64,000 bases of DNA from a bacterium M00.F.Ca.ET.205.01.1.1 (GTDB lineage: Bacteria; Pseudomonadota; Alphaproteobacteria; Rhizobiales; Rhizobiaceae): contig SRUQ01000005.1 in assembly GCA_004791255.1 (NCBI GenBank), positions 320,710 to 384,709 of the forward strand. The letters run 5' to 3'. The notes below the pieces were generated by a model, which ran no database searches, was not told the origin of the DNA, and was given only the letters and a program-made list of their open reading frames with translations. Made by a program: the position numbers and the translations under genes. Every line of letters starts with the position of its first letter. Within the stretch, counting starts at the first letter, position 1. Of this stretch, positions 17,934 through 25,658 are shown one piece after another.

Positions 17934-19451
17934 ATGAACGGCGGCACCGACATCGTCGACCTCTTCGTCATCGGCGGCGGCATCAACGGCGCCGGCATCG
18001 CGCGCGACGCCGCCGGGCGCGGCCTTTCCGTCATCCTTTGCGAAAAGGACGATCTTGCCGAAGGCACCAGTTCACGCTCGGGCAAGCTCGTCCATGGCGG
18101 CCTGCGCTACCTCGAATATTACGAGTTCCGCCTGGTGCGCGAAGCGCTGATCGAGCGCGAGGTGCTGCTGGAATCGGCGCCGCACATCATCTGGCCGATG
18201 CGCTTCGTGCTGCCGCACAGCCCCGACGACCGGCCGGCATGGCTGGTGCGGCTAGGCCTGTTCCTCTACGACCATCTCGGCGGCCGCAAGCGGCTGCCGG
18301 CGACGCGCACGCTCGACCTGCGCACCGCGCCGGAGGGCGCTCCGATCAAGGATGCCTTCAGGCGCGGCTTCGAATATTCCGACTGCTGGGTCGACGACGC
18401 CCGCCTCGTGCTGATCAATGCGCTGGACGCGCATGAGCGCGGCGCCAAGGTCCTGACCCGGACCGCCTGCACGGCCGCCCATCGCGAGGATGGCCTCTGG
18501 TCGGTGGAAATGCGCGATATCGGCACCGGCGTGCGGACCATGGTGCGGGCCCGCGCCCTGATCAATGCCGCCGGCCCCTGGGTCAACGACATCATCAATC
18601 GCGTGGCGGGGCAGAACTCGACGCGCAACGTCCGCCTGGTCAAGGGCAGCCACATCGTCGTGCCCAAATTCTGGGAGGGCCGGCAGGCCTATCTCGTCCA
18701 GAACAGCGACAAGCGCGTGATTTTCATCAACCCGTACCAGAACGATCTCGCTCTGATCGGCACCACCGATATTCCCTATGACGGGCGGCCCGAGGCGGTG
18801 ACTGCGGATGAGAGCGAGATCGACTACCTGATCAAGGTGGTCAACCGCTACTTCAAGCGCGGCCTGGCGCGCAGCGATGTGGTCCATTCGTTCTCCGGCG
18901 TCAGGCCGCTCTACGACGACAATGCCGACAATCCGAGCGCCGTCACCCGCGACTATATTTTCGAACTCGACGCGCCGGACACGGCCGCGCCGCTGCTGTC
19001 GGTCTTCGGCGGCAAGATCACCACCTTCCGCAAGCTCGCCGAGCATGCGCTGGACAGGATCGCTCCGTTTTTCGCGCATATGGGCGCCGCCTGGACAGCC
19101 AAGGCGCATTTGCCCGGCGGCGACATCGCCAATGCCGATTTCGAGCAGTTTCTCGGCGATCTCGGAACCGAATATCCGTGGCTGCCGGCATCGCTGGTCA
19201 AGCACTATGGCCGGCTCTACGGCACCAGGACGCGGCTTGTGGTCGGCGCGGCCCGCTCGCTCGACGAGCTCGGGCGGCGCTTCGGCAAGGATTTCTTCGA
19301 GCGTGAGGCCAATTATCTCATGGAGCAGGAATGGGCGGTGACAGCGGCCGACATCCTGGAACGGCGCACCAAGCACGGGCTGCATCTGTCCGCTGGGGAG
19401 AGGGCGGCCTTCGAGACATGGTGCGCAAACCGGCTGGCGAGGGCAGGCTGA
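17934..19451 (+). CDS. eryB: Erythritol-phosphate dehydrogenase EryB (GlpD family)
   Basis: A 505-residue FAD-dependent dehydrogenase of the GlpD family. The FAD-binding motif FVIGGGINGAGIARDAAGRG is at the N-terminus, followed by SSRSGKLVHGGLRYLE; the C-terminal domain is the GlpD type. In erythritol catabolism EryB oxidises L-erythritol 4-phosphate to a tetrulose 4-phosphate and passes electrons to the membrane quinone pool. The ATG follows GGTGAG closely, and the stop overlaps the next gene (ATGA). True glycerol-3-phosphate dehydrogenase is the alternative; the operon favours EryB. Confidence 0.87.
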   Translation: MNGGTDIVDLFVIGGGINGAGIARDAAGRGLSVILCEKDDLAEGTSSRSGKLVHGGLRYLEYYEFRLVREALIEREVLLESAPHIIWPMRFVLPHSPDDRPAWLVRLGLFLYDHLGGRKRLPATRTLDLRTAPEGAPIKDAFRRGFEYSDCWVDDARLVLINALDAHERGAKVLTRTACTAAHREDGLWSVEMRDIGTGVRTMVRARALINAAGPWVNDIINRVAGQNSTRNVRLVKGSHIVVPKFWEGRQAYLVQNSDKRVIFINPYQNDLALIGTTDIPYDGRPEAVTADESEIDYLIKVVNRYFKRGLARSDVVHSFSGVRPLYDDNADNPSAVTRDYIFELDAPDTAAPLLSVFGGKITTFRKLAEHALDRIAPFFAHMGAAWTAKAHLPGGDIANADFEQFLGDLGTEYPWLPASLVKHYGRLYGTRTRLVVGAARSLDELGRRFGKDFFEREANYLMEQEWAVTAADILERRTKHGLHLSAGERAAFETWCANRLARAG

Positions 19452-20509
19452 TGGCGCATGCGGTCGACACCCACTCCAGTGAATTTTGCATGTTGCGCTC
19501 ACTGTCGGCCAGCATCGGCGCCGACCCGCTGCTGGTCCAGGGCGCCGGCGGCAATACCTCCATCAAGCAGGCCGGCGTGCTGTGGATCAAGGCGTCCGGA
19601 ACCTGGCTGAAGAACGCGCGGGATGGCGAGATCATGGTGCCGGTCGCGCTGGCGCCGTTGCTCGATGCCGTAGCGCATAAGAGTCCGGCGGCCGAGAAGG
19701 CCGCGCAATTCACGCTTGCCGAGCTCAACCCTCGCCAGTTGCGGCCCTCCATAGAGACGACGGTGCATGCGCTGTTGCCGCAGAAGATCGTCGTCCACGT
19801 CCATTGTGTCGAAACGATCTCGATAGCCGTGCAGGCCAATGCCGAAGCCTTGCTCGGGGAGCGCCTGCGCGGCCTCGATTGGACCTTCGTGCCCTATCGC
19901 CGGCCTGGCCTGCCGCTGGCGCAGGCTATCGCCGAGCGGCTCAGGCCTGCCACCAACGTGCTGGTTCTGGGCAACCACGGTCTGGTGGTCGCCGCCGATA
20001 CGGTCGCCGACGCGGCCTTGCTTCTACAACGGGTGACCGGACTGCTCACGCGCCGTCCACGGCCGGCTCCGCCGCCCGATCTCGATGCGCTGCTGAGGCT
20101 CGCCGCCGGCAGCGACTACCGGCTGCCGGCCTCGGCCGCCACGCATGCCGTGGCGACCGATCTCGCCGGTTGCCGCATAGCCGCCTCAGGCAGCCTCTAT
20201 CCCGATCATGTGATCTTCCTTGGCGTCGGCTCGGTGATCGCCGGTCCCGGGGAGAGCGCGGCTGATGTCGTCGCCCGTACCACCGCTGCGCCGACGTCCA
20301 TTCTCTTTCCCGGTAAGGGCGTGCTGATGCGCCGGGATGCCAATGCCGGCGCCGAGGCGATGGCGCGCTGCCTGGCCGACGTCGTCGCGCGCATCGATGG
20401 CGCGGCGCGCGTCAACTATCTCAGCCCGCAGGAGAATGCCGAACTGCTGGACTGGGATGCCGAAAAATACCGCCAGCAGCTCAACCGCGAGGAGGCGACG
20501 CTGCAATGA
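19451..20509 (+). CDS. Class II aldolase/adducin-family protein with C-terminal extension
   Basis: A 352-residue protein. Residues 1-210 form a class II (zinc) aldolase/adducin domain: GAGGNTSIK binds phosphate, the metal ligands lie in KIVVHVHCVE (HxH), and GNHGLVV holds a further His. The following 140 residues resemble the second aldolase-like half seen in aldolase/dehydrogenase fusions, without the dehydrogenase. L-fuculose-phosphate aldolases are about 215 residues, so this one is clearly long. It overlaps eryB by 4 bp. It is not a step of the known erythritol route; cleavage of a tetrulose or pentulose phosphate is possible. Confidence 0.75.
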   Translation: MAHAVDTHSSEFCMLRSLSASIGADPLLVQGAGGNTSIKQAGVLWIKASGTWLKNARDGEIMVPVALAPLLDAVAHKSPAAEKAAQFTLAELNPRQLRPSIETTVHALLPQKIVVHVHCVETISIAVQANAEALLGERLRGLDWTFVPYRRPGLPLAQAIAERLRPATNVLVLGNHGLVVAADTVADAALLLQRVTGLLTRRPRPAPPPDLDALLRLAAGSDYRLPASAATHAVATDLAGCRIAASGSLYPDHVIFLGVGSVIAGPGESAADVVARTTAAPTSILFPGKGVLMRRDANAGAEAMARCLADVVARIDGAARVNYLSPQENAELLDWDAEKYRQQLNREEATLQ

Positions 20510-20558
20510 CGGTCTCTATCACCATCGTCCTGCGACGGCACCGAGAGGGATAGCGGCA

Positions 20559-21530
20559 TTGCCTTTTACCCTTTCCCTCAACACCAATCCGCTGGTCAAC
20601 CGCTTTGCCGATCCGGACGACCTGATCGACACCATCGCTTACGAAATAGGCATCAGGGATGTGCAACTCACGCATGAATTCGTCAACCCGGGCTGGCCGG
20701 CGGCGACGATCGTCAAATTCATCCGCCTGTTCCGGGGCGCGCTCGCCCGCACCGGCGTGCGCATCACGTCGGGCATGACCGGCCCTTACGGCCGGCTCAA
20801 TCATTTCGGCCACCCCGACGCCGATGTGCGCCGCTACTATGTCGACTGGTTCAAGACCTTCGCCGACATCTCGGCCGAGCTTGGCGCCTGCGGCATGGGC
20901 ACGCAGTTCGCCATCTTCACCCACCAGGACTATGACGACCCGGCGCGCCGGGCGCGGCTGTTCGACATCGCGCTGGAGTGCTGGGGCGAGGTCGCCGAGC
21001 ATGCCAAGGCGGCCGGCCTGAGCTACCTGTTCTGGGAACCGATGTCGGTCGGCCGCGAGTTCGGCCACACCATCGAGAACTGCCGGCTGCTGCAGGGCAC
21101 GATCGATGCGGCCGGCCTGGCCATTCCGCTGGAGATGATGGTCGACATCGACCATGGCGACGTCACCTCCAGCAACACGGCCGACATCGATCCCTACGCC
21201 TGGGCCGAGGCCTTTCCGAGGAAGTCGCCGATCATCCACGTCAAGCAGTCGTCGATGAACAAGGGCGGCCACTGGCCATTCACCGCGGCCCACAACAAGG
21301 ACGGTCGCATCACGCCTGAAAGGCTGCTGGAGACGGTGCGGCGCGGCGGTGGCGCCGACAACGAGATCTGTCTTGAACTGTCATTCCGCGAGCGCGAGCC
21401 GGTCGACCATCAGGTCGTCGCCATGATCCGCGAGTCCGTCGACTACTGGGCGCCTTTCGTCGACGCCGGCAGGGCAAGTCTGCTGCCTCAGCAAAGTAAA
21501 GGGCGGACCGATACGGCCCGCCCTTTTTAA
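20559..21530 (+). CDS. eryC: Tetrulose-phosphate isomerase/epimerase EryC (xylose-isomerase-like TIM barrel)
   Basis: A 323-residue protein of the sugar isomerase/AP-endonuclease 2 barrel family, near the size of Brucella EryC. Metal-binding residues are expected in EMMVDIDHGD and PIIHVKQSS. EryC isomerises/racemises the 3-tetrulose 4-phosphate made by EryB to an erythrulose phosphate. The TTG start at 20559 follows GAGAGGGA. A 15-codon frame (20506-20553) bridges the aldolase stop and this start. The last ten codons form a transcription terminator, so the operon ends here. Confidence 0.8.
   Translation: MPFTLSLNTNPLVNRFADPDDLIDTIAYEIGIRDVQLTHEFVNPGWPAATIVKFIRLFRGALARTGVRITSGMTGPYGRLNHFGHPDADVRRYYVDWFKTFADISAELGACGMGTQFAIFTHQDYDDPARRARLFDIALECWGEVAEHAKAAGLSYLFWEPMSVGREFGHTIENCRLLQGTIDAAGLAIPLEMMVDIDHGDVTSSNTADIDPYAWAEAFPRKSPIIHVKQSSMNKGGHWPFTAAHNKDGRITPERLLETVRRGGGADNEICLELSFREREPVDHQVVAMIRESVDYWAPFVDAGRASLLPQQSKGRTDTARPF
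21498..21527 (+). terminator. Rho-independent terminator inside the 3' end of eryC
   Basis: The stem AAAGGGCGG (21498-21506) pairs with CCGCCCTTT (21518-21526), with an inner CCG/CGG pairing, followed by a T-run. The stem lies in the last codons of eryC and its T-run runs into the stop codon. Read from the other strand it could also stop the convergent aldolase transcript, with only a short T-run. Confidence 0.8.
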
Positions 21531-21551
21531 CGCCCGGACAATGAGCCGAAC

Positions 21552-22616
21552 TCAGCCGAATTTCGGATCGAGGCTGCCCGATTTGTAGCGCTTGGCCATT
21601 TCGGCGACCGGCAGCGGCTTGATCTTCTGCGCATTGCCGGCGGTACCGAACTGCTCGAAGCGCTCCTTGCAGAGCTTGCGCATCGCCGCCATCGCCGGCG
21701 TCAGATATTTGCGCGGATCGAACTCGCTCGGGTTCTCGGTCAGCACCTTGCGGATCGCGCCGGTCAGCGCCATGCGGTTGTCGGTGTCGATGTTGATCTT
21801 GCGCACGCCGTGCTTGATGCCGCGCTGGATCTCTTCCACCGGCACGCCCCAGGTCGGCTTCATCTGGCCGCCATATTTGTTGATGATCTCCTGCAAATCC
21901 TCCGGCACCGAGGACGAACCATGCATGACCAGATGCATGTTCGGCAGGCGGCGGTGGATATCCTCGATGACGTTCATGGCCAGCACCGCGCCATCGGGCT
22001 TGCGCGAGAACTTGTAGGCGCCGTGGCTGGTGCCCATGGCAACCGCCAGCGCGTCGACATGCGTGTCCTTGACGAACTGCACCGCCTGTTCGGGATCGGT
22101 CAAAAGCTGGTCGTGGCTGATCGCGCCCTCGACGCCGTGGCCGTCTTCCTGCTCGCCGCCGCCGCTCTCCAGCGATCCGAGCACGCCGATCTCGCCTTCG
22201 ACCGAGACGCCGCCCCAATGCGCCATGTCGACGACGCGCTTGGTGATGCCGGAATTGTAGGCGTAGTCGGCCGGCGACTTGCCGTCTTCCTTCAGCGAGC
22301 CGTCCATCATCACCGAGGTGAAGCCGTACTGGATCGCGGTGACGCAGGTGGCTTCGTTGTTGCCATGGTCGAGATGCATGCAGACCGGGATGTCGGGGTG
22401 GATCTCGACCAGCGCATCGATCAGCTTGGCCAGCACCACGTCATTGGCATAGGCACGCGCACCGCGGCTCGCCTGCAGGATGACCGGCGACTTGGTCTCC
22501 TCTGCCGCCTCCATGATGGCGAGGCCCTGTTCCATGTTGTTCATGTTGAAGGCCGGCACGCCATAGCCGTATTCGGCGGCGTGATCGAGCAATTGTCTCA
22601 GAGTGATGCGAGCCAA
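21552..22616 (-). CDS. fba: Class II fructose-bisphosphate aldolase
   Basis: A 354-residue zinc-dependent aldolase of the Calvin-cycle (CbbA) subtype. Metal-binding residues are in CMHLDHGNNE and the phosphate-binding region is near HGVRKINIDTDNRMA. TTG at 22616 is the likely start: a GGGAG site lies 7 bases upstream and the family begins at ARITLRQLL. It converts fructose 1,6-bisphosphate to DHAP and glyceraldehyde 3-phosphate; enzymes of this class also condense DHAP with erythrose 4-phosphate to sedoheptulose 1,7-bisphosphate. It is divergent from eryR and convergent with the ery operon, whose end product is erythrose 4-phosphate. Confidence 0.9.
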   Translation of the reverse strand: MARITLRQLLDHAAEYGYGVPAFNMNNMEQGLAIMEAAEETKSPVILQASRGARAYANDVVLAKLIDALVEIHPDIPVCMHLDHGNNEATCVTAIQYGFTSVMMDGSLKEDGKSPADYAYNSGITKRVVDMAHWGGVSVEGEIGVLGSLESGGGEQEDGHGVEGAISHDQLLTDPEQAVQFVKDTHVDALAVAMGTSHGAYKFSRKPDGAVLAMNVIEDIHRRLPNMHLVMHGSSSVPEDLQEIINKYGGQMKPTWGVPVEEIQRGIKHGVRKINIDTDNRMALTGAIRKVLTENPSEFDPRKYLTPAMAAMRKLCKERFEQFGTAGNAQKIKPLPVAEMAKRYKSGSLDPKFG

Positions 22617-22873
22617 CGAATAGTCTCCCGTATCTGTTTTAAAACCTTTGGTGGCGAGCTGCCCGCGCATCGTTCAGCCCACGGATGCTTCTGGCCGGAA
22701 TTCCGCGCAACCGCAACCGTCGGAAGGCGATCGGACCGCAATTCTTGTTACGGCTTCGTTATGACGATGGCAGGAATATCCCATAGAAATATAACATTAT
22801 CACAAAATATCTGATGATTTTGCGACATATTGTGTTATTTTGCTGCTCTGCCGGTTCCAGGTGGCGAGACGGG
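22617..22873. promoter_or_regulatory. Divergent fba/eryR promoter region
   Basis: A 257-bp intergenic region with an unusually AT-rich core (about 22775-22845) in otherwise GC-rich DNA. The core holds CACAAAATAT (22801-22810) facing ACATATTGTG (22825-22834), an imperfect inverted repeat that could serve as a DeoR-type operator for EryR. No promoter boxes could be assigned with confidence on either strand. Confidence 0.4.
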
Positions 22874-23641
22874 ATGATGAAGAGCGATATCCGGCGGCAA
22901 GGCATCGTGGATTTTCTGATCGACGCCGGCCAGGCCAGCGTCGATGACCTTGCCGCGCGCTTCGGCGTTTCGAAGATGACGGTGCACCGCGATCTCGACG
23001 AGCTCGAGGAAAGCGGCGTCCTGCGCAAGGTGCGCGGCGGCGCCTCGATCCAGCCGAGCAGCCTGTTCGAAAGCGATTTCCGCTACCGACAGAAGCAGGC
23101 CGCCGAGGAGAAGCAGCGTCTCGCCGCCGCCGCCGTGGCCATGGTCGAGCCCGGCCAGACGGTGATGATCGATGACGGCTCGACAGCGGGCGGCATCGCG
23201 AGGCATCTCGCCGATCTACGGCCGCTGACGGTGATCTCCAACAATCTGGCCGTCATCCAGGAACTGGCAGGCACCGGCGGCATCAACCTGATCACGCTCG
23301 GCGGCCAATACAGCAAGAAGTTCCACGGCTTCTTCGGCCTGCTTGCCGAGGCTTCGTTGAGATCGCTGCGCGCCGACGTCGCCTTCTTGTCGTCATCCGC
23401 CATCCTCGGTGCATCCGCCTTCCATCAGGACCAGGAGGTGGTGCAGACCAAGCGGCTGATGATGGCGGCGGCGACCCGCAAATATCTGTTGGTCGATCAT
23501 GGCAAGTTCGGCCGCAGCGCGCTGCATTTCCTGACCGAACTGACGGCGTTCGACACTGTCTTCACCGGGCGCGAGCCCGAGCCGGAGATGCGCAAGGCAC
23601 TGGATGGCGCCGGCGTTTCGCTGACGGTCGTCGCAAACTGA
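22874..23641 (+). CDS. eryR: DeoR-family regulator EryR
   Basis: A 255-residue DeoR-type repressor. The N-terminal winged helix-turn-helix (residues 5-60) carries the family pattern DLAARFGVSKMTVHRDLDEL. The C-terminal domain is the sugar-phosphate sensor, with DDGSTAGGIARHL near residue 100 and LVDHGKFGRSAL near residue 210. In rhizobia such a gene precedes tpiB-rpiB in erythritol loci, as here, and 12 bp separate it from eryH. The start is ATG 22874 or the adjacent ATG 22877. Confidence 0.85.
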   Translation: MMKSDIRRQGIVDFLIDAGQASVDDLAARFGVSKMTVHRDLDELEESGVLRKVRGGASIQPSSLFESDFRYRQKQAAEEKQRLAAAAVAMVEPGQTVMIDDGSTAGGIARHLADLRPLTVISNNLAVIQELAGTGGINLITLGGQYSKKFHGFFGLLAEASLRSLRADVAFLSSSAILGASAFHQDQEVVQTKRLMMAAATRKYLLVDHGKFGRSALHFLTELTAFDTVFTGREPEPEMRKALDGAGVSLTVVAN

Positions 23642-23653
23642 GCAGGAGTGGAT

Positions 23654-24412
23654 ATGGTGTATTGGGTCGGGACAAGCTGGAAGATGAACAAGACGCTGGC
23701 CGAGGCATTGGCCTTCGCCGAGGTACTGGCCGGCTTCATTCCCGCGTTTGACGACCGCATCCAGCCTTTCGTCATCCCGCCCTTCACCGCGGTACGCGAG
23801 GTTAAGCGGGCACTGTCGTCGACGCGCATCAAGGTTGGTGCGCAGAACATGCATTGGGCCGATGCCGGCGCCTGGACCGGCGAGGTCTCGCCGCCGATGC
23901 TGAGGGATTGCGGCCTCGATCTGGTCGAACTCGGCCACAGCGAACGGCGTGAGCATTTCGGCGAGACCGACCGCACCGTCGGCCTCAAGACCGCGGCAGC
24001 CGTGAGGCTTGGGCTGATACCGCTGGTCTGCGTCGGCGAGACCCTTGCCGAGCGTGAAAGCGGCAAGGCCGATGCCGTGTTGACCGGCCAGGTCGAAGGT
24101 GCGCTGCAATTCCTCGAAGGCGAGGCGAGGGCGGCAAAAATCCTGTTCGCCTATGAGCCGGTCTGGGCGATCGGCGACAAGGGCATTCCGGCCAGCTCCG
24201 ACTATGCCGACAAACAGCAGGCGCTGATCAAGAAGGTTGCCGGCGGCCTGCTGCCGTCCGTGCCGCCGGTGCTCTATGGCGGCAGCGTCAATCCCGGCAA
24301 TGCCGCCGAACTGATCGGCCAGCCCAATGTCGACGGCCTGTTCATCGGCCGCTCCGCCTGGCAGGCAGAAGGCTACATCGACATCCTCCGTCGCGCCTCG
24401 GCGGCGATCTGA
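23654..24412 (+). CDS. eryH: L-erythrulose-1-phosphate isomerase EryH (TpiA2)
   Basis: A 252-residue triosephosphate-isomerase paralogue with a proper AGGAG before ATG 23654. The TIM catalytic residues are there: K10 (TSWKMNK), H95 (ELGHSERRE) and E168 (AYEPVW). Canonical TIM has Asn two residues before that lysine (GNWK); here it is S8. In Brucella, EryH converts L-erythrulose 1-phosphate to D-erythrulose 4-phosphate. The enzyme is also the expected acceptor for L-erythrulose 1-phosphate from apiose breakdown. It is encoded between eryR and eryI. Confidence 0.88.
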   Translation: MVYWVGTSWKMNKTLAEALAFAEVLAGFIPAFDDRIQPFVIPPFTAVREVKRALSSTRIKVGAQNMHWADAGAWTGEVSPPMLRDCGLDLVELGHSERREHFGETDRTVGLKTAAAVRLGLIPLVCVGETLAERESGKADAVLTGQVEGALQFLEGEARAAKILFAYEPVWAIGDKGIPASSDYADKQQALIKKVAGGLLPSVPPVLYGGSVNPGNAAELIGQPNVDGLFIGRSAWQAEGYIDILRRASAAI

Positions 24413-24450
24413 ACCAAACGCATCCACTCAATTCAGGAAGGACCACCACC

Positions 24451-24891
24451 ATGAAAATAGCCATTGGAGCCGACAGCGCCGGCAAGCCGCTGCTCGATGT
24501 CATATCAGCCCACCTCGCGACCAAGCCGGGCCTCGTCGTCAGCGATCTCAGCCAGTCCGGCTTCTATGCCGACCTGTCGCAGAAACTCGCACAGACCATC
24601 GTCGACGGCGAGAACGATCGCGGCATCCTGTTCTGCGGCACCGGCATCGGCGTCTCTATCTCGGCCAACAAGGTGCCGGGCATTCGCGCGGCACTCACCC
24701 ACGACACCTATTCGGCCGAGCGCGCGGCAAAATCCAACAACGCCCAGATCATCACCATGGGCGCGCGCGTCATCGGTCCGGAACTCGCCAAGGCGATCGT
24801 CGACACCTGGCTCGCTTCGGAGTTCGACGAGAAGGGCCCGTCGGCCGGCAATGTCCAGGCGATCGACAGGCTTGATGCGGCGAAGAGCTAG
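24451..24891 (+). CDS. eryI: D-erythrose-4-phosphate isomerase EryI (RpiB family)
   Basis: A 146-residue RpiB/LacAB-type isomerase. The catalytic cysteine is C62 in FCGTGIGVS, and the second active-site motif is ALTHDTYSAERA. EryI turns D-erythrulose 4-phosphate into D-erythrose 4-phosphate, which enters the pentose phosphate pathway; the protein is a ribose-5-phosphate isomerase B homologue. AGGAAGG precedes the ATG. The TAG stop codon is the first three bases of the intergenic repeat at 24889. Confidence 0.88.
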   Translation: MKIAIGADSAGKPLLDVISAHLATKPGLVVSDLSQSGFYADLSQKLAQTIVDGENDRGILFCGTGIGVSISANKVPGIRAALTHDTYSAERAAKSNNAQIITMGARVIGPELAKAIVDTWLASEFDEKGPSAGNVQAIDRLDAAKS

Positions 24892-25014
24892 AGCAATTCC
24901 AGCAAAAGTGTGAGCGGTTTTCTCGGGACAGGCGCATAGCGCTTGCCTTTGGGAATTGCGTGAAACAAAGACGTAGAGCGGTTCGGCGTTTCCGTGAAAC
25001 GGTGAACCGCTCTA
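24889..25014. repeat. 126-bp hairpin-rich intergenic repeat element
   Basis: The element has inverted ends TAGAGC/GCTCTA. The left part pairs GCAATTCC (24893-24900) with GGAATTGC (24952-24959). The right part is a near-perfect hairpin: TAGAGCGGTTC (24974-24984) pairs with GAACCGCTCTA (25004-25014), with an inner GTTTC/GAAAC stem and a CGT loop. It resembles a family of dispersed repeats I associate with Mesorhizobium intergenic regions; only one copy is in this window. Its end triplets serve as the TAG stop codons of eryI and, on the other strand, dhaL. Confidence 0.75.
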
Positions 25015-25647
25015 GGCAAGACTGTCGCGCATGGCTCCGATGACGGTCACCGCCGAGGCCGCACCCGGGTCGATGTGGCCGAGCGAGCGCTCGCCGAGCC
25101 GCGACGAGCGGCCCTTGGCGGCGATCATGTCCTTGGTCGCTTCCGCGCCGCGCTCGGCGGCAGCAAGGGCTGCCTGCAGGCTTTCAGCCAAGGTCTGGCC
25201 GGCCGCATTGCCGGCGCCGGCCGCTTCCGCCGCCGGCAGCCAGGCATCGATCATCGTCTTCTCGCCGATCTCGGCCTTGCCGCGATCCCGGATGCCTTGC
25301 GCCATCGCCTGGAACAAGGCGACGACATCGCCATCGGCAAGCGTCGTCTTGCCCTTGACGGCGGCGGCGGCGCGCATGAAGGCCGTGGCATAGAGCGGGC
25401 CCGAGGACGCGCCGACGGCGTTGAGGAACGATTTCGCCGCCATGTTGAGCAAGGCCGTCGGCTCGGTCGCCGCCAGGTCGAGCGGCGCCAGCACGTCGCG
25501 CACGGCGTTGAAGCCGAGCGCCATGGCAATGCCATGGTCGGCGTCGCCGATGACGCCGTCGAGTTGGCAGAGCCGGTCCCTGTCGGCCTCGATCGCCACC
25601 GCGATGGCATCGAACATTCTTTTCAGGTCGGCGGTATCGATGCTCAC
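25012..25647 (-). CDS. dhaL: DhaL-type kinase subunit (ATP-binding)
   Basis: A 211-residue DhaL domain, the nucleotide-binding half of dihydroxyacetone kinases. It shows the ATP/Mg motifs GDADHGIAMALG and GASSGPLYATAF, and GEKTMIDAW. The GTG start at 25647 follows GAGGAG. It works with DhaK encoded 11 bp upstream. No DhaM or EI-like phosphotransferase gene is seen nearby, so an ATP-dependent enzyme is likely. Given the tetrose neighbours, an erythrulose kinase (LerK/DerK type) is a real alternative to dihydroxyacetone kinase. Confidence 0.82.
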   Translation of the reverse strand: MSIDTADLKRMFDAIAVAIEADRDRLCQLDGVIGDADHGIAMALGFNAVRDVLAPLDLAATEPTALLNMAAKSFLNAVGASSGPLYATAFMRAAAAVKGKTTLADGDVVALFQAMAQGIRDRGKAEIGEKTMIDAWLPAAEAAGAGNAAGQTLAESLQAALAAAERGAEATKDMIAAKGRSSRLGERSLGHIDPGAASAVTVIGAMRDSLA

Positions 25648-25658
25648 GGGAACGCTCC

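Noticed and set aside
17934..19451. glpD of glycerol catabolism
   Set aside because: The fold is GlpD, but linkage to eryA, eryC and eryD and the absence of glpK make EryB the better call.
24889..25014. Insertion sequence or transposon remnant
   Set aside because: Too short, no transposase fragment, and no target duplication visible; a dispersed hairpin repeat explains it better.
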